The notes: a model not told the origin generated them from the sequence alone. 64,000 nucleotides of DNA from SIG307 sp964609025 (GCA_964609025.1 CAZSQM010000001.1:186001-250000), one strand, 5' to 3'; shown: positions 32,909 to 42,277, numbered from the stretch's first letter. Made by a program: numbers and translations.

Positions 32909-35900
32909 TTATGCTCTCTCGATTTCCATAATGTGAACAAATACCGCTCTCGAAGCTGCTAAAAGCTGTGCCGTATCCGGCTTTTCGCCCGACTGCGGTT
33001 CGGTGACATCTCCTTCCGTGTCAATGCCCGGGATTCGGTTCACGGTATATTCCTCCGACCTTGCGCCGGTACCGCAATATACCAATGCATCCGATACCCC
33101 TAAATCCAATAATCGTTCCGTCAGCTCCCGTTTACTGTGTTCAAGCAGTCCGGTTCCTTCCCGGGAATCGCTGCTGACAAAACAGAAAATCCGATTGTCT
33201 TCCATATGTAAGTCCGCCTGCACGTTTCCAAGCTTTACAAGCGGAATCTTTACCGATGCTCTGCCGCCCTCCTCCGTACCGTTTTCCGTTTGCAGGGTTA
33301 CCCGCATGCTTTTCAGACCCTCGGAGGTTTCTACCGGAAAATCAAAGCATTCCTTGCCTGCGCATTCCCCACGCAGCTTGACTCCCATCTTAATTTGCTT
33401 CAGCGCCTTTAAATCTACGGAGGTCGGTTCGCCGGACGCCATGCTGTCCTCTAAGTTCCGCACCGCCTTTTTCAGATTGCGGTAGAAACCGTCGGCCACC
33501 CGGACATCGAATAAGCTCTCCGTATCGGTAACGCCGCCTGCCGCAAATAAGGCTCCTGCCTCTCCTTCCGTGGCCTCGCTCTCCGAAACGTCCTTCCGGT
33601 ACTGCTTTAAGAAACCGTTTAACTTCCCGTACAGTTCTCCGCTTCCCGAAAGGAATTCCTTTGCGGCCTCCACGTTATTTGCGGTAACCACAAGGCCCAG
33701 TCCCTTTAAGAACTCAGGCGCCTGTGCGGCGGTTTCCGCCGTATTCCGAAGTTCCCGTACTGCCTGTGCGGTTTCCTCCTCGGTGCGCGCCGCGCTTTCT
33801 TTATAAAGCTCATATCCTTCACTAACCGGTATATCGGCAATTTTCCCCGGAATCTTAATACCGGAAAGAATTTGTGCGTCAATTTTTGAACTGTTCGGAA
33901 GCAGCTCCCGTACCTTTCCTGCGGTTTCATCCGCCCGCACATCAATGCCGCCCGTTTTTGCGGTCCGCATTGCCGAAAGAAGATTCCCCAGCGTTAACTC
34001 CTTTCCACTTTCCATTACTGCCCCGATTGCCGCGCCGTCCGTCTTTTCCAACTGGTGAAACAGGCGGTACATACCGATATAGGCGGAACGCTCCTCCGGC
34101 GTAATCCCGGCGTTTTTCTCTACCTTAAACAGATACCTTGCAAACCGCTCCGAGTTATTCTCTAACCCTTCCTCGATACGGATATCCGTTACTTTTTGTG
34201 AAAGTGCGTCCACCGTTTCCGTCAGCGGATTAATCCCCTCACGGATCAGCCGCAGTGCCGCTGCCGGATGCATTCCCTCGATTAATTCGGTTACCTTCCG
34301 GTCATATTCCTTGACTGCCGCAATGTTGCTTTCGTTCAGTTCGATTGAATTATACGCAAGAATCCGCACCGCGCGCATATTCTCCGGAGAGGCTTCCATT
34401 CCCATTGATTTTAACAAATCTGCGTTTCCCGCAAATGCGCTGTTAATGGAATCCCCGTAAGCCGACTGCGGCTTTGTTCCGAGCATGTCGTAGGCCTCTC
34501 CCGCGCGCTGCAGCTTTGCCCCAAGACTGTTTCCTGCCGCAGAGAGCGCTTCTAACGTCACCTCGCTCCGGTTTTCAAAGGTAACGCCAAGGGTGTAGCT
34601 CGGCGATTTGGAAAGGCTGTCCAGATTCTGCATCGTCTTCCGGAACATCTCCTCCACGGAACGATTTCCGGCAACGCCCGCGTCCTCCGTATAATAACGG
34701 TAATAATTATTTTCCAGAATCCGCAGACCGTCTACCACCTTTGCAAGACCCGAGGTATCAATACGGATACCCTGCCGTTCCAAACGGTATGCGGATTCGG
34801 TTGTCATCTTTAAGCGGATTTCTTCCAGTCTTCTCTTTGCCCGCACCACGCTGATGTCAAAATCCATAGAAAAGCCGGATACCTCTGCCATCACCGCTTT
34901 TTCCAGGGAATTCGGCTGCGCGTCGCTTCTTAATTCATCCTCGGCAAACGCCAAATCCCGAAAGGTAATATCCTCTCTTGCCGCCTGCCGCATTGCGCGT
35001 CCGAGCGTTTCTTCCCCCGGCGCTTCCTGTCCCGGCTGTATTTCCTGTGCTTTCTGCGCCGCTTTCTTTACATAAGCGCGCTCTACGGTATCCGGCGTAA
35101 AGGTTTGCAGCTGTTCCACGCGCTCGCCCACTTCGGTCTTCGTAAGAGAGGTCAGGCTTGCCTGAATCGCCGGTTTCCCGTCAAGCAGCGCCCCCGCTGC
35201 CAGCTCCGCCACTTCCTCCGGCGTGCGCTTCTTCACATCGCTTAACATTTCCATCCGGACTAAATTTTCTCCGGTAATCGGCAGCCCGTGCTCCGTAAGC
35301 CATCTGGCATTGGACAAATGCTCCGCTGTAATCGGCAGACCCGCGTTTACGCAGACCTGATTTGCCGATACGGTCAAACGCTCCCACACCGCCTCCGACA
35401 CCGGCGTGGACTTTACGTTCCCGGCACTGTACTGCGCCAGATAAACATTTTCTATCGTCGGCTCTTTTTCAAATTTAATCATGTAATACTGCATCGACTC
35501 AGACATTTCGGACACCTTGCCCGCAAACTCCACTGCCTGATACACTTTATTTACGGTTGCCTCCGTCACCGGCAGCCCCACCGCTATCAGCTTTTCCGCA
35601 ATATATTCCGCTGCCGGATTCCCCTTCAGCGCCTTTTTTGCAATCTCAACAACCGCTTCCCGCTTCTGTTCCAGCTTCGCTTTCTGTGCTTCGATTGTTT
35701 CCGCTTTTAATTCGCGTCCCAGTCTAAGCCGCTCAATGGCTCTGGCAAGCTGGGTCGCCGTCAGCTCCTCGACCGTGATGCCCTCTGCACAAAGGGCGTC
35801 ATAATCTTCCTCGGTCAGCTGCCCCGCGGTTTCCTCCAGCGTCTTTTCTTCTTCCTGTACCGCCCCGGCTTCCTCCTCCGGGTGATTTTTACTTACATCG

Positions 35901-36097
35901 CCGTAGCAAACTTCCTCCTCCACATTGCCGACAGCTCCTTCTGATACACTTACCGTTATATCGGTTTTACCGCCTTCCCTGACGGTCTGTGTTGCAAAGA
36001 CTGCGGAAGCATCCTTTCCCGCAGCCGTGGCGGAGCGTTGTAATTCAGTCGCTTTCTCCGGTTTTCTGTCCCCGAATAAAGTTTGAATCCCATTCAT
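32909..36097 (-). CDS. DUF6240 protein, probable flagellar factor with FliK-like C-terminus
   Basis: A 1062-residue mostly helical, acidic protein without signal peptide. The middle has repeated helical modules (phrases such as GLPITAEHLSNARWL, GLPITGENLVRME, GITVEELTATQLAR), each opening with a G-(L/I)-x-(I/V)-T turn. The last 160 residues turn beta-rich, with LGNVQADLHMEDNRIFCFV and LEHSKRELTERLLDLG, which resembles the hook-length protein FliK C-terminal domain. The size and gene position match the DUF6240 family of Lachnospiraceae. A sigma-D promoter in front and flagellin behind tie it to motility. FliK-like function is inference. Confidence 0.65.
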   Translation of the reverse strand: MNGIQTLFGDRKPEKATELQRSATAAGKDASAVFATQTVREGGKTDITVSVSEGAVGNVEEEVCYGDVSKNHPEEEAGAVQEEEKTLEETAGQLTEEDYDALCAEGITVEELTATQLARAIERLRLGRELKAETIEAQKAKLEQKREAVVEIAKKALKGNPAAEYIAEKLIAVGLPVTEATVNKVYQAVEFAGKVSEMSESMQYYMIKFEKEPTIENVYLAQYSAGNVKSTPVSEAVWERLTVSANQVCVNAGLPITAEHLSNARWLTEHGLPITGENLVRMEMLSDVKKRTPEEVAELAAGALLDGKPAIQASLTSLTKTEVGERVEQLQTFTPDTVERAYVKKAAQKAQEIQPGQEAPGEETLGRAMRQAAREDITFRDLAFAEDELRSDAQPNSLEKAVMAEVSGFSMDFDISVVRAKRRLEEIRLKMTTESAYRLERQGIRIDTSGLAKVVDGLRILENNYYRYYTEDAGVAGNRSVEEMFRKTMQNLDSLSKSPSYTLGVTFENRSEVTLEALSAAGNSLGAKLQRAGEAYDMLGTKPQSAYGDSINSAFAGNADLLKSMGMEASPENMRAVRILAYNSIELNESNIAAVKEYDRKVTELIEGMHPAAALRLIREGINPLTETVDALSQKVTDIRIEEGLENNSERFARYLFKVEKNAGITPEERSAYIGMYRLFHQLEKTDGAAIGAVMESGKELTLGNLLSAMRTAKTGGIDVRADETAGKVRELLPNSSKIDAQILSGIKIPGKIADIPVSEGYELYKESAARTEEETAQAVRELRNTAETAAQAPEFLKGLGLVVTANNVEAAKEFLSGSGELYGKLNGFLKQYRKDVSESEATEGEAGALFAAGGVTDTESLFDVRVADGFYRNLKKAVRNLEDSMASGEPTSVDLKALKQIKMGVKLRGECAGKECFDFPVETSEGLKSMRVTLQTENGTEEGGRASVKIPLVKLGNVQADLHMEDNRIFCFVSSDSREGTGLLEHSKRELTERLLDLGVSDALVYCGTGARSEEYTVNRIPGIDTEGDVTEPQSGEKPDTAQLLAASRAVFVHIMEIERA

Positions 36098-36146
36098 ACA
36101 AACGCCTCCTCCGATTTTCGTTCTGTTTTCTGCTTACCTACTATTT

Positions 36147-36174
36147 ATTTCGGCTTCTCCGAAGAAAATCTTTA
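36147..36174 (-). promoter_or_regulatory. Sigma-D (sigma-28) flagellar promoter
   Basis: Minus strand: TAAA, 16 nt, GCCGAAAT (consensus TAAA-N15/16-GCCGATAT). It lies about 50 nt before the DUF6240 start and drives DUF6240-flagellin-fliS. Confidence 0.75.
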
Positions 36175-36234
36175 TACATTCTCTTGCTTCCCGCGGAATA
36201 GATTTATAGGGAACCTTTGTTTCAAGGAGCCGCC

Positions 36235-38103
36235 ATGTCCTCTCTTTCGCATAAATTCCGTGCTTCCCGTCTTGATCCGGACGCTTTTTTCTCTCCCTTA
36301 AAAGCCTTCTTTTTTCTTTGTTTTCTTTTTATCCTTCCGCTGTTTTCCGGATGCTCCTCTGCCGCCAAAACAGCCCCGGATGCTGGTACGCCTACCGGCG
36401 TTTTACACGTTTCCGATGTCCCGGATACAAGCTCCGGCAGCTTTACCGGCTTTTTGGATGAGCTGTTCCGGCAATACGTCACCGCCGACAGTCTTTCCCT
36501 GCACTACACCCTGAACCACCCGGAAACCATGCGGATTACAAAACCGCCGGTAACATTAGGAGGACTTTCCGCAGAAGAGCTGCAAACATCAAATGCCGCC
36601 GCCCAAAAAAATCTGGAGCTTTTATCTTCCTTCTCCCGTGATTCTTTAGAGCGTTCCGAACAGTTTACCTATGACCTGGCGGAATATGCCCTGAAAAACT
36701 CGATTTTACCGGAGGGCACAGAGCTGTATGACACGCCGCTTGGCCCGACAACCGGCTTGCAGACGCAGCTTCCGGTTCTGCTTGCGGAATACCGCTTTTC
36801 CTCTCCCTCGGACGTGGAGGACTACTTTTTGCTGCTTGCGGACCTGCCGAATTATTTTTCCGATGTCTGCGCTTTTGAGCGGGAACGCTCCGCTGCCGGG
36901 ACGCAGTCCTGTGCAGAGGTTCTCTCCCGTATCATCCTGCAATGCAAAGCATTTATCGAAAACCCGGAAGATAACTTTTTAATTGCGGGCTTCCGGGACC
37001 GCCTTCTCGCCCTGCCCGATTTAACCGCCACGCAGACCGCCGAACTCTGCGTCCGTAATCAGAACCTCGTGTTTACCAAAGTAATTCCTGCTTATGAACT
37101 GCTGATTGACACTCTCAGGGAGCTTTCCGACCCTTCCGTTCCCTCCTGCGGACTTTGCGCCCTGCCAAACGGCATTGCCTATTATGAATATCTGGTTCGC
37201 AGCACCACAGGCTCCGACCGGAGCATCGACGAGCTGGAAGAATTGCTGCAAACCGCTCTGTTTGACAGCCTGCTCACTATGGTTACGCTTTATGAGTCGG
37301 AGGCCTTCCGTACAGAACTGGAGGATTACCAGAACAAAGGGCTTTCCACCCTTTTCACTCTTACGCCGCAGGACGGCGCTTCTTCCGCTGCGCTCCTTTC
37401 CTGCCTGCAGGAGCTGATTCTCACCGATTTTCCGTCCCCTGCCGCAGCCTCCTGCCGTGTACAGACGGTGCACCCTTCCCTGGAGGACTTTATCAGTCCT
37501 GCGCTTTATCTGGTTCCGCCGTTGGACGGCTACACGGAGAATGTGATTTACATCAATCAGGCAAAATGCTCCTTAGAGGAATTATTTTCCACCCTCGCCC
37601 ATGAGGGCTACCCGGGACATCTCTACCAGAACACCTACTTTGCGGCGTCCTCCCCTCATCCAATCCGTATGCTTTTCAACTTTACGGGCTATGACGAGGG
37701 CTGGGCAACCTATGCGGAGCTTTATGCTTACCGATACGCCGACTGTTCCGAAGAACTACGCCGGTTTCTGACCGCGGAACAGCTTGCCGGACTTTGCCTT
37801 TACAGCCTTTCCGACATCCGAATCCACTACCGCGGCGAAAGCATGGAAAGCGTCCTTTCCTTCCTGCAAAACTACGGTCTTTCCCCGGAAGCCGCCACAG
37901 AGCTTTACTATACGCAGTTGGCGGAACCGGCAATTTATCTGCCTTATTCGGTAGGCTATCTGGAATTTACGGCTCTGCGGGACCTCTACTATTCCCTGAA
38001 GGGAAACGACGCCTCGCTGCTTCCGTTCCACACCTTCCTTTTAGAAGCCGGACCGGCGCCGTTTTCCCTGCTGAAAGAACGCTTGCTTGAGGAGTTTCGG
38101 TAA
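36235..38103 (+). CDS. DUF885 family lipoprotein (HEGYPGH metal-dependent hydrolase-like)
   Basis: A 622-residue lipoprotein: the signal LCFLFILPLFSGC ends at Cys about residue 36, then a Ser/Ala/Pro linker. The mature part has the DUF885 signature: SLEELFSTLAHEGYPGHLYQ (metal-binding HExxxH-like core), NFTGYDEGWATYAELYAYR and SVGYLEFTALRD. DUF885 proteins are distant relatives of zinc metallopeptidases and are thought to act on peptides at the outer membrane face; substrate unknown. ATG 36235 follows AAGGAG; an upstream in-frame TTG lacks one. Divergent from the sigma-D operon. Confidence 0.78.
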   Translation: MSSLSHKFRASRLDPDAFFSPLKAFFFLCFLFILPLFSGCSSAAKTAPDAGTPTGVLHVSDVPDTSSGSFTGFLDELFRQYVTADSLSLHYTLNHPETMRITKPPVTLGGLSAEELQTSNAAAQKNLELLSSFSRDSLERSEQFTYDLAEYALKNSILPEGTELYDTPLGPTTGLQTQLPVLLAEYRFSSPSDVEDYFLLLADLPNYFSDVCAFERERSAAGTQSCAEVLSRIILQCKAFIENPEDNFLIAGFRDRLLALPDLTATQTAELCVRNQNLVFTKVIPAYELLIDTLRELSDPSVPSCGLCALPNGIAYYEYLVRSTTGSDRSIDELEELLQTALFDSLLTMVTLYESEAFRTELEDYQNKGLSTLFTLTPQDGASSAALLSCLQELILTDFPSPAAASCRVQTVHPSLEDFISPALYLVPPLDGYTENVIYINQAKCSLEELFSTLAHEGYPGHLYQNTYFAASSPHPIRMLFNFTGYDEGWATYAELYAYRYADCSEELRRFLTAEQLAGLCLYSLSDIRIHYRGESMESVLSFLQNYGLSPEAATELYYTQLAEPAIYLPYSVGYLEFTALRDLYYSLKGNDASLLPFHTFLLEAGPAPFSLLKERLLEEFR

Positions 38104-38184
38104 GAAATCTCCAATCGGCGATGTACCAAAATGGAAAAGAAGAATAGTCAGGCATAAAAATTTTCCTCTGAAGTTTCAAATTAG

Positions 38185-38340
38185 GGATTTACAAAAGCAA
38201 ATAAATTTTTAACTAGCACTTTTCATGAGGAGGCGCAAACAAAAACTATACCAGAGGATAAAGCCTCTGATACACCTTCTGCGTTATTAAAAAAAATTTC
38301 TTATATCAAGAAAGAAATTATGAGTTCTCAATATTTTTGA
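38185..38340 (+). pseudogene. Possible gene remnant, no start
   Basis: Fifty-one codons are open without a start codon between a TAG and the TGA just before the R-M promoter; the translation (KFLTSTFHEEAQTKTIPEDK...) has AT-rich codon use like the island that follows. It may be the tail of a lost island gene. The rest of 38104-38340 shows nothing. Confidence 0.25.
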
Positions 38341-38369
38341 TTGAAATCATCGTAAAAATATGATATACT
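38341..38369 (+). promoter_or_regulatory. Sigma-A promoter of the methyltransferase operon
   Basis: TTGAAA, 17 nt, TATACT; 23 bp before the frameshifted XRE gene. Confidence 0.75.
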
Positions 38370-38391
38370 TTTTAGGATGCGGAGGTGCGCT

Positions 38392-38603
38392 ATGGTAATG
38401 GATTATTCCAAACTGTGGAAGTTACTTGTAGACAAAAAATTGAAAAAAAGGATTTGGCAAGGCTGGCCAATTTAAGCACATCAACAGTTTCAAAGCTTTC
38501 CTCAAACCAAAATGTGAATACCAATGTTTTAGTTAAAATATGTGAAGCTCTTGAATGTAATCTGTGCGACATTGCTGACGTCAATAATACCATGGAGGTT
38601 TAA
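38392..38603 (+). pseudogene. Small XRE-family regulator, frameshifted in an A-run
   Basis: ATG 38392 with GGAGG 6 nt upstream encodes MVMDYSKLWKLLVDKKLKK, then runs out of frame at TTG-A7-GG (38443-38449) and stops at TAA. One more A restores KKDLARLANLSTSTVSKL and the frame to 38603, giving a 70-residue Cro/C1-type protein. The intact relative at 40439-40639 (YDKLWKLLIDKKMKRTDL) shows that the two halves belong together. It probably controls the methyltransferase that starts 4 bp later. Error, decay and A-run phase switching are all possible. Confidence 0.68.
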
Positions 38604-38606
38604 CCG

Positions 38607-40427
38607 TTGGAAGTGACAAAGATAAATCGTTTATCCTTATATACGGTTTTAAAGGAAAAACTACACTCATTCTTAAACGACCAAATAGAAAATGGAATAA
38701 TGCTTTTTTGCCTTTCTGACTATGGGTGTAACACCTCTGACTATTTTAATAGTAGTTCTGCGGAGGTTGCGGCAATCCTCAAAGAAAGCGGCTTAACAAC
38801 AGATTTAGAAACTATTATAGAATTTTTTGAATCACTTTTCGAAGAAAACAATAAAAATGAAAACGGCATTGTGTTTACACCGCAATATATTGCAGATTAC
38901 ATTGCAAAAAGCGTATTTACTACAAACATTTCATATAATCCAAATACTTTGATAATTGATCCCGGCTGCGGATGCGGAACTTTTCTACTCGCTGTAACGG
39001 AATTCATTTTGTCTAACTATAATGTTAATGTTGACTCAGTTATAGAACAGAATATATACGGTATCGATCTTGATGAAAATAATGTTCGGAGATGTACATT
39101 AATATTGAAATTATTAAGCGCAAAACATGGTGGTAATTATTCTGAACTAAAGCCTAACATTATTTGCCGAGATAGTTTAAAATGCAATTGGACTGAGGAG
39201 TTTGATGTTGAATCCTTTTCATTTATAATTGGTAATCCTCCGTATGTAAATCCTCACAATATGAATAAGGAAACCGTTGAGTTCTTGAAATCAACATTTT
39301 CAACGACACAGAATGGTGTTTTTAATATTTTTTACGCTTTTATTGAACAAGCTATGCTTTTCCTTGATAAACAAGGCGTACTCGGATATATTGTGCCGAA
39401 CAATTTTCTGACTATTAAATCTGCTCTTGAACTTCGAAAATATTTGCGGATGTATAGATACGTCAACAGAATCCTCGATTTTGGCGATAATATGGTTTTT
39501 AAACCTGTGAGAACATATAATTGCATTCTGCTTTTGTCAAAACAAGACAATAACGAATTTGAGTATAGTATTATGCCAAAGGTTGATGATATCAAGGAAC
39601 AATTGGCATCAGTATGTTTTAATAAGATGCCCATTGATAGACTCGACAAAAACGGTTGGAAACTTGTTGACGAAAAGACATATAAAAATCTACATAAAAT
39701 AGAATCTCAATTTGTTTCGATTAAGGAGTTTATACGGACAGGTATAGCTACGCTCAGAGATGGCGCTTATTTAGTAGATTGTGATGAACAAGGATTTTAT
39801 AAACTCATAGGAACCAAAAAAATATATATTGAAGATGGGCTTGTAAAACCTATTTATAAGATTCCGGAGTTAACACTTTATGATAATATTGATGATGCAA
39901 AACGATATATTATATTTCCTTATGTGAAATCAAATAACAGATATATACTTATCAACGAAGATGAATTTAAAAGGGTATATCCGAAAACATATCTCTGTCT
40001 AAATAAACAACGAGATGAACTTGATTCTCGCGACAAAGGAAAGGGAGCTTCCCAAGGTTGGTATGCGTACGGTAGAACACAGGGACTTAATAAATATGGG
40101 AAAAAACTTTTGTTTCCGACATTTTCCAATAAACCTCATTTTACATATGTGGATAATGAAGATGCCCTTTTTTGTAATGGTTATGCAGTTTTTGAAAATG
40201 ATAAATATGAACTTGATATCCTTCAGCGGATACTTAATTCGCGCTTAATGGAGTATTACGTAAGTAATACCAGTTATTGCATTGAAGGCGGTTATTATTG
40301 TTATCAGAAGAAATATATTGAACGTTTTTCGTTACCATGGTTTACCGAAGATGATCTTAGTTTTATTCGTAAGGCACCAAAAAAGGTATTGGATGAATAT
40401 CTGTGGACTCTATATGGTCTTGAATGA
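38607..40427 (+). CDS. Adenine-specific DNA methyltransferase (N6-adenine, gamma class)
   Basis: A 606-residue protein. Motif I is IIDPGCGCGTFLLAV (about 115-130), motif IV is IIGNPPYVNPHN (the NPPY catalytic site, about 207), and YGIDLDENNVRRC is the SAM-adjacent acidic motif. The C-terminal 250 residues form a target-recognition region ending YCYQKKYIERFSLPW, as in Eco57I/TaqI-type enzymes. It methylates adenine in a specific site. The start is TTG 38607 with GGAGG 8 nt upstream in the end of the XRE gene. AT content is far above the genome average. A convergent gene (40691-41515) is the likely cognate nuclease. Confidence 0.88.
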   Translation: MEVTKINRLSLYTVLKEKLHSFLNDQIENGIMLFCLSDYGCNTSDYFNSSSAEVAAILKESGLTTDLETIIEFFESLFEENNKNENGIVFTPQYIADYIAKSVFTTNISYNPNTLIIDPGCGCGTFLLAVTEFILSNYNVNVDSVIEQNIYGIDLDENNVRRCTLILKLLSAKHGGNYSELKPNIICRDSLKCNWTEEFDVESFSFIIGNPPYVNPHNMNKETVEFLKSTFSTTQNGVFNIFYAFIEQAMLFLDKQGVLGYIVPNNFLTIKSALELRKYLRMYRYVNRILDFGDNMVFKPVRTYNCILLLSKQDNNEFEYSIMPKVDDIKEQLASVCFNKMPIDRLDKNGWKLVDEKTYKNLHKIESQFVSIKEFIRTGIATLRDGAYLVDCDEQGFYKLIGTKKIYIEDGLVKPIYKIPELTLYDNIDDAKRYIIFPYVKSNNRYILINEDEFKRVYPKTYLCLNKQRDELDSRDKGKGASQGWYAYGRTQGLNKYGKKLLFPTFSNKPHFTYVDNEDALFCNGYAVFENDKYELDILQRILNSRLMEYYVSNTSYCIEGGYYCYQKKYIERFSLPWFTEDDLSFIRKAPKKVLDEYLWTLYGLE

Positions 40428-40438
40428 GGTGATAGCAC

Positions 40439-40639
40439 ATGGCCGTAAATTATGATAAACTGTGGAAACTGTTAATCGACAAAAAAATGAAACGCACCGA
40501 TTTGATTTCTGGCGCCAGGATAAGCACCACTGTTCTTTCCAAAATGGGAAAAAACGAATATGTATCTCTCGAAAATATAGACAAAGTCTGCAAATATCTT
40601 AATTGTAACATGAACGATATTTTTGAACTTACAAAATAA
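40439..40639 (+). CDS. Small XRE-family transcriptional regulator
   Basis: A 66-residue Cro/C1-type helix-turn-helix protein: MAVNYDKLWKLLIDKKMKRTD, recognition region ISTTVLSKMGKNEYVSLENI, end CKYLNCNMNDIFEL (the YozG/HTH_26 style). It is a paralogue of the frameshifted XRE gene on the other side of the methyltransferase. GAGGTGATAG lies before the ATG, overlapping the methyltransferase end region. It probably regulates the R-M operon. Confidence 0.82.
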   Translation: MAVNYDKLWKLLIDKKMKRTDLISGARISTTVLSKMGKNEYVSLENIDKVCKYLNCNMNDIFELTK

Positions 40640-40641
40640 TC

Positions 40642-40680
40642 GGAACGTTCCCGTGACAAAAATGTCAGCGAGAACGTTCC
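40642..40680. terminator. Bidirectional terminator between methyltransferase operon and nuclease
   Basis: GGAACGTTC (40642-40650) and GAACGTTCC (40672-40680), with an inner GACA/TGTC pairing; T-rich on the minus side and A-rich before it. It separates the two convergent transcripts. Confidence 0.65.
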
Positions 40681-40690
40681 TAAATAATAA

Positions 40691-41515
40691 TTATCCCATG
40701 AGGTTATCAAGATTATAGCGGCTCCCATATACGCTCAAAATATCCTGGGCAAAATCTTGAAAGTTCAATGTGGCATATTCGATTGCGAAAGACGGCGATA
40801 TGTAACCAGCGTATTTTAATTCAGCACTGTTTCTAAAAAGATACGGCTGAGGTCGATTGAAATCTACAATAAGCAATGCACACCTTTCATACGCATAATC
40901 TTCCCCTCCGGTTTTACGATTGTTTATAGAGTTAAAGAAACTTATATATTTTTCTACATTGGTTTGCCTATCACGAAAACCTACTTGATTCCTTTTTACG
41001 AGATCATCATCATATTCATGTACCGGAATTAAGTATACCTCGCCCAAGACAATATTGGGATAACGCATATGAAGGTTTTGTGCTTCGGCAAAGGTTCTTT
41101 CAAAAAGAGTATCAGAATTTTTAGCGAGGCTACTCATCTGGCTCCTGACATTAATAACCAGTGTATTAGTTGAGTATTCAAAACCATAAGAATCGCTCTT
41201 GTTTTCAAAAGCTAATGGTCCCCAATTAATGGTTGTAGGTACTTTTCTGATATTCGATGGTACGATGCACACGTCTTGGTCTTTCTGTTTTAAAAAGCCG
41301 GCCATTTTAAGTTCTGGTTTTGTATCCCCAAAGTGAGGATAGATATTTAATCTCCTTACGCCAGCCTCAATAAACTCATGCTTAACTGCATCATGTATGA
41401 GATTAATGAGCCCGGAAGATCGTATCATAGATTCTTTCCCTTTGGCGCCGCCTAAAACAATGGATTCTTCAATTAAGTGCTTAAATTGAAGCAACTGTTC
41501 ATCTATATATGCCAT
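40691..41515 (-). CDS. Probable type II restriction endonuclease
   Basis: A 274-residue soluble protein. I do not recognise a named enzyme, but the position, convergent with an adenine methyltransferase and followed upstream by an XRE controller gene, is typical of a restriction nuclease. Phrases such as INVRSQMSSLAKNSDTLFERTFAEAQNLHMRYP and GEVYLIPVHEYDDD are those of a globular alpha/beta protein; a PD-(D/E)xK core may be FGDTKPELKMAGFLKQKDQDVCI (Asp, Glu-Leu-Lys). ATG has AGGAGG 7 nt upstream. GC is as low as in the methyltransferase gene. A different role cannot be excluded. Confidence 0.6.
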   Translation of the reverse strand: MAYIDEQLLQFKHLIEESIVLGGAKGKESMIRSSGLINLIHDAVKHEFIEAGVRRLNIYPHFGDTKPELKMAGFLKQKDQDVCIVPSNIRKVPTTINWGPLAFENKSDSYGFEYSTNTLVINVRSQMSSLAKNSDTLFERTFAEAQNLHMRYPNIVLGEVYLIPVHEYDDDLVKRNQVGFRDRQTNVEKYISFFNSINNRKTGGEDYAYERCALLIVDFNRPQPYLFRNSAELKYAGYISPSFAIEYATLNFQDFAQDILSVYGSRYNLDNLMG

Positions 41516-41553
41516 TTTGCAGACCTCCTGATATTATATATTTCGACAATATT

Positions 41554-41709
41554 TTAATAAAAAGCCAGGCACATTGGTTTCGATATATTTTCCGCACTAC
41601 TGTTGCCTTTACTCATTATCTGGCGGTATTCGAAAAAGAAATCTATTCCGGTTGGTGATTTGATTTTTATTAATGGATAAATATTATCTTTCCCACGAAA
41701 TTTCTCCAA
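41554..41709 (-). CDS. Small AT-rich ORF in frame with the upstream XRE gene (51 aa)
   Basis: From TTG 41709 the frame gives 51 residues (EKFRGKDNIYPLIKIKSP... FFFEYRQIMSK) with coding-like composition, ending 38 bp before the nuclease gene. It is in the same frame as the XRE gene and separated from it only by the TAA at 41725-41727 and five codons, so it may be its lost C-terminal extension. No ribosome site is visible. Confidence 0.3.
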   Translation of the reverse strand: MEKFRGKDNIYPLIKIKSPTGIDFFFEYRQIMSKGNSSAENISKPMCLAFY

Positions 41710-41724
41710 TTGTATTGAACAAAC

Positions 41725-41931
41725 TTAAATATTTTCGAATAACTCGCTAAGCGTAACTTCAAGTCCGTCTGCTATTTTCTTAATATTGCAGATAGATATA
41801 TTTCTACGCCCGGCTTCGACAGATGCAAAATATGTTCTGTCCATACCTATCTTTAACGCAAACTTTTCTTGACTAAGACCCGTTTTAGACCTCAACTCAC
41901 GAATTCTATTGCCCAAGTCCTTTGTAATCAT
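41725..41931 (-). CDS. XRE-family controller protein of the R-M system
   Basis: A 68-residue helix-turn-helix protein (MITKDLGNRIRELRSKTG, LSQEKFALKIGMDRTYFASVEAGRRNIS), typical of C proteins that time restriction nuclease expression. Start 41931 follows GGAGGTG by 8 nt; a longer frame to 41982 lacks a ribosome site. It lies upstream of the nuclease gene in the same direction. The AT-rich stretch 41932-42270 upstream holds no recognised gene, only short symmetrical words. Confidence 0.8.
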   Translation of the reverse strand: MITKDLGNRIRELRSKTGLSQEKFALKIGMDRTYFASVEAGRRNISICNIKKIADGLEVTLSELFENI

Positions 41932-42277
41932 AGAGATACACCTCCACATTAATATTATATAAGCAGACAGATTTTGAAACAACGGTCTATAAGCAACAAC
42001 AGTAAGAATGCAGTAAATTTTGCCGCTTATTTATAAACAATTTGCCAAAATACCGTCAGAAGGTTCTCTCACCGTTGAGTGTTTTAACCTTTGTAAAAAA
42101 TCACACCGATGTGTAGGATTTGTATCATTAGCCATTACAAGAAAGAAAAAATCGGTATATCCGATAAATCTACACTAAACCATTCCAATATTTTTTTTGG
42201 AATCAAAAATCGAATGCCGAATCTATTTTATTTAGCATTTTAAAAGAACATCTCCGCTTTCCTGTGACGCCCTTTCT

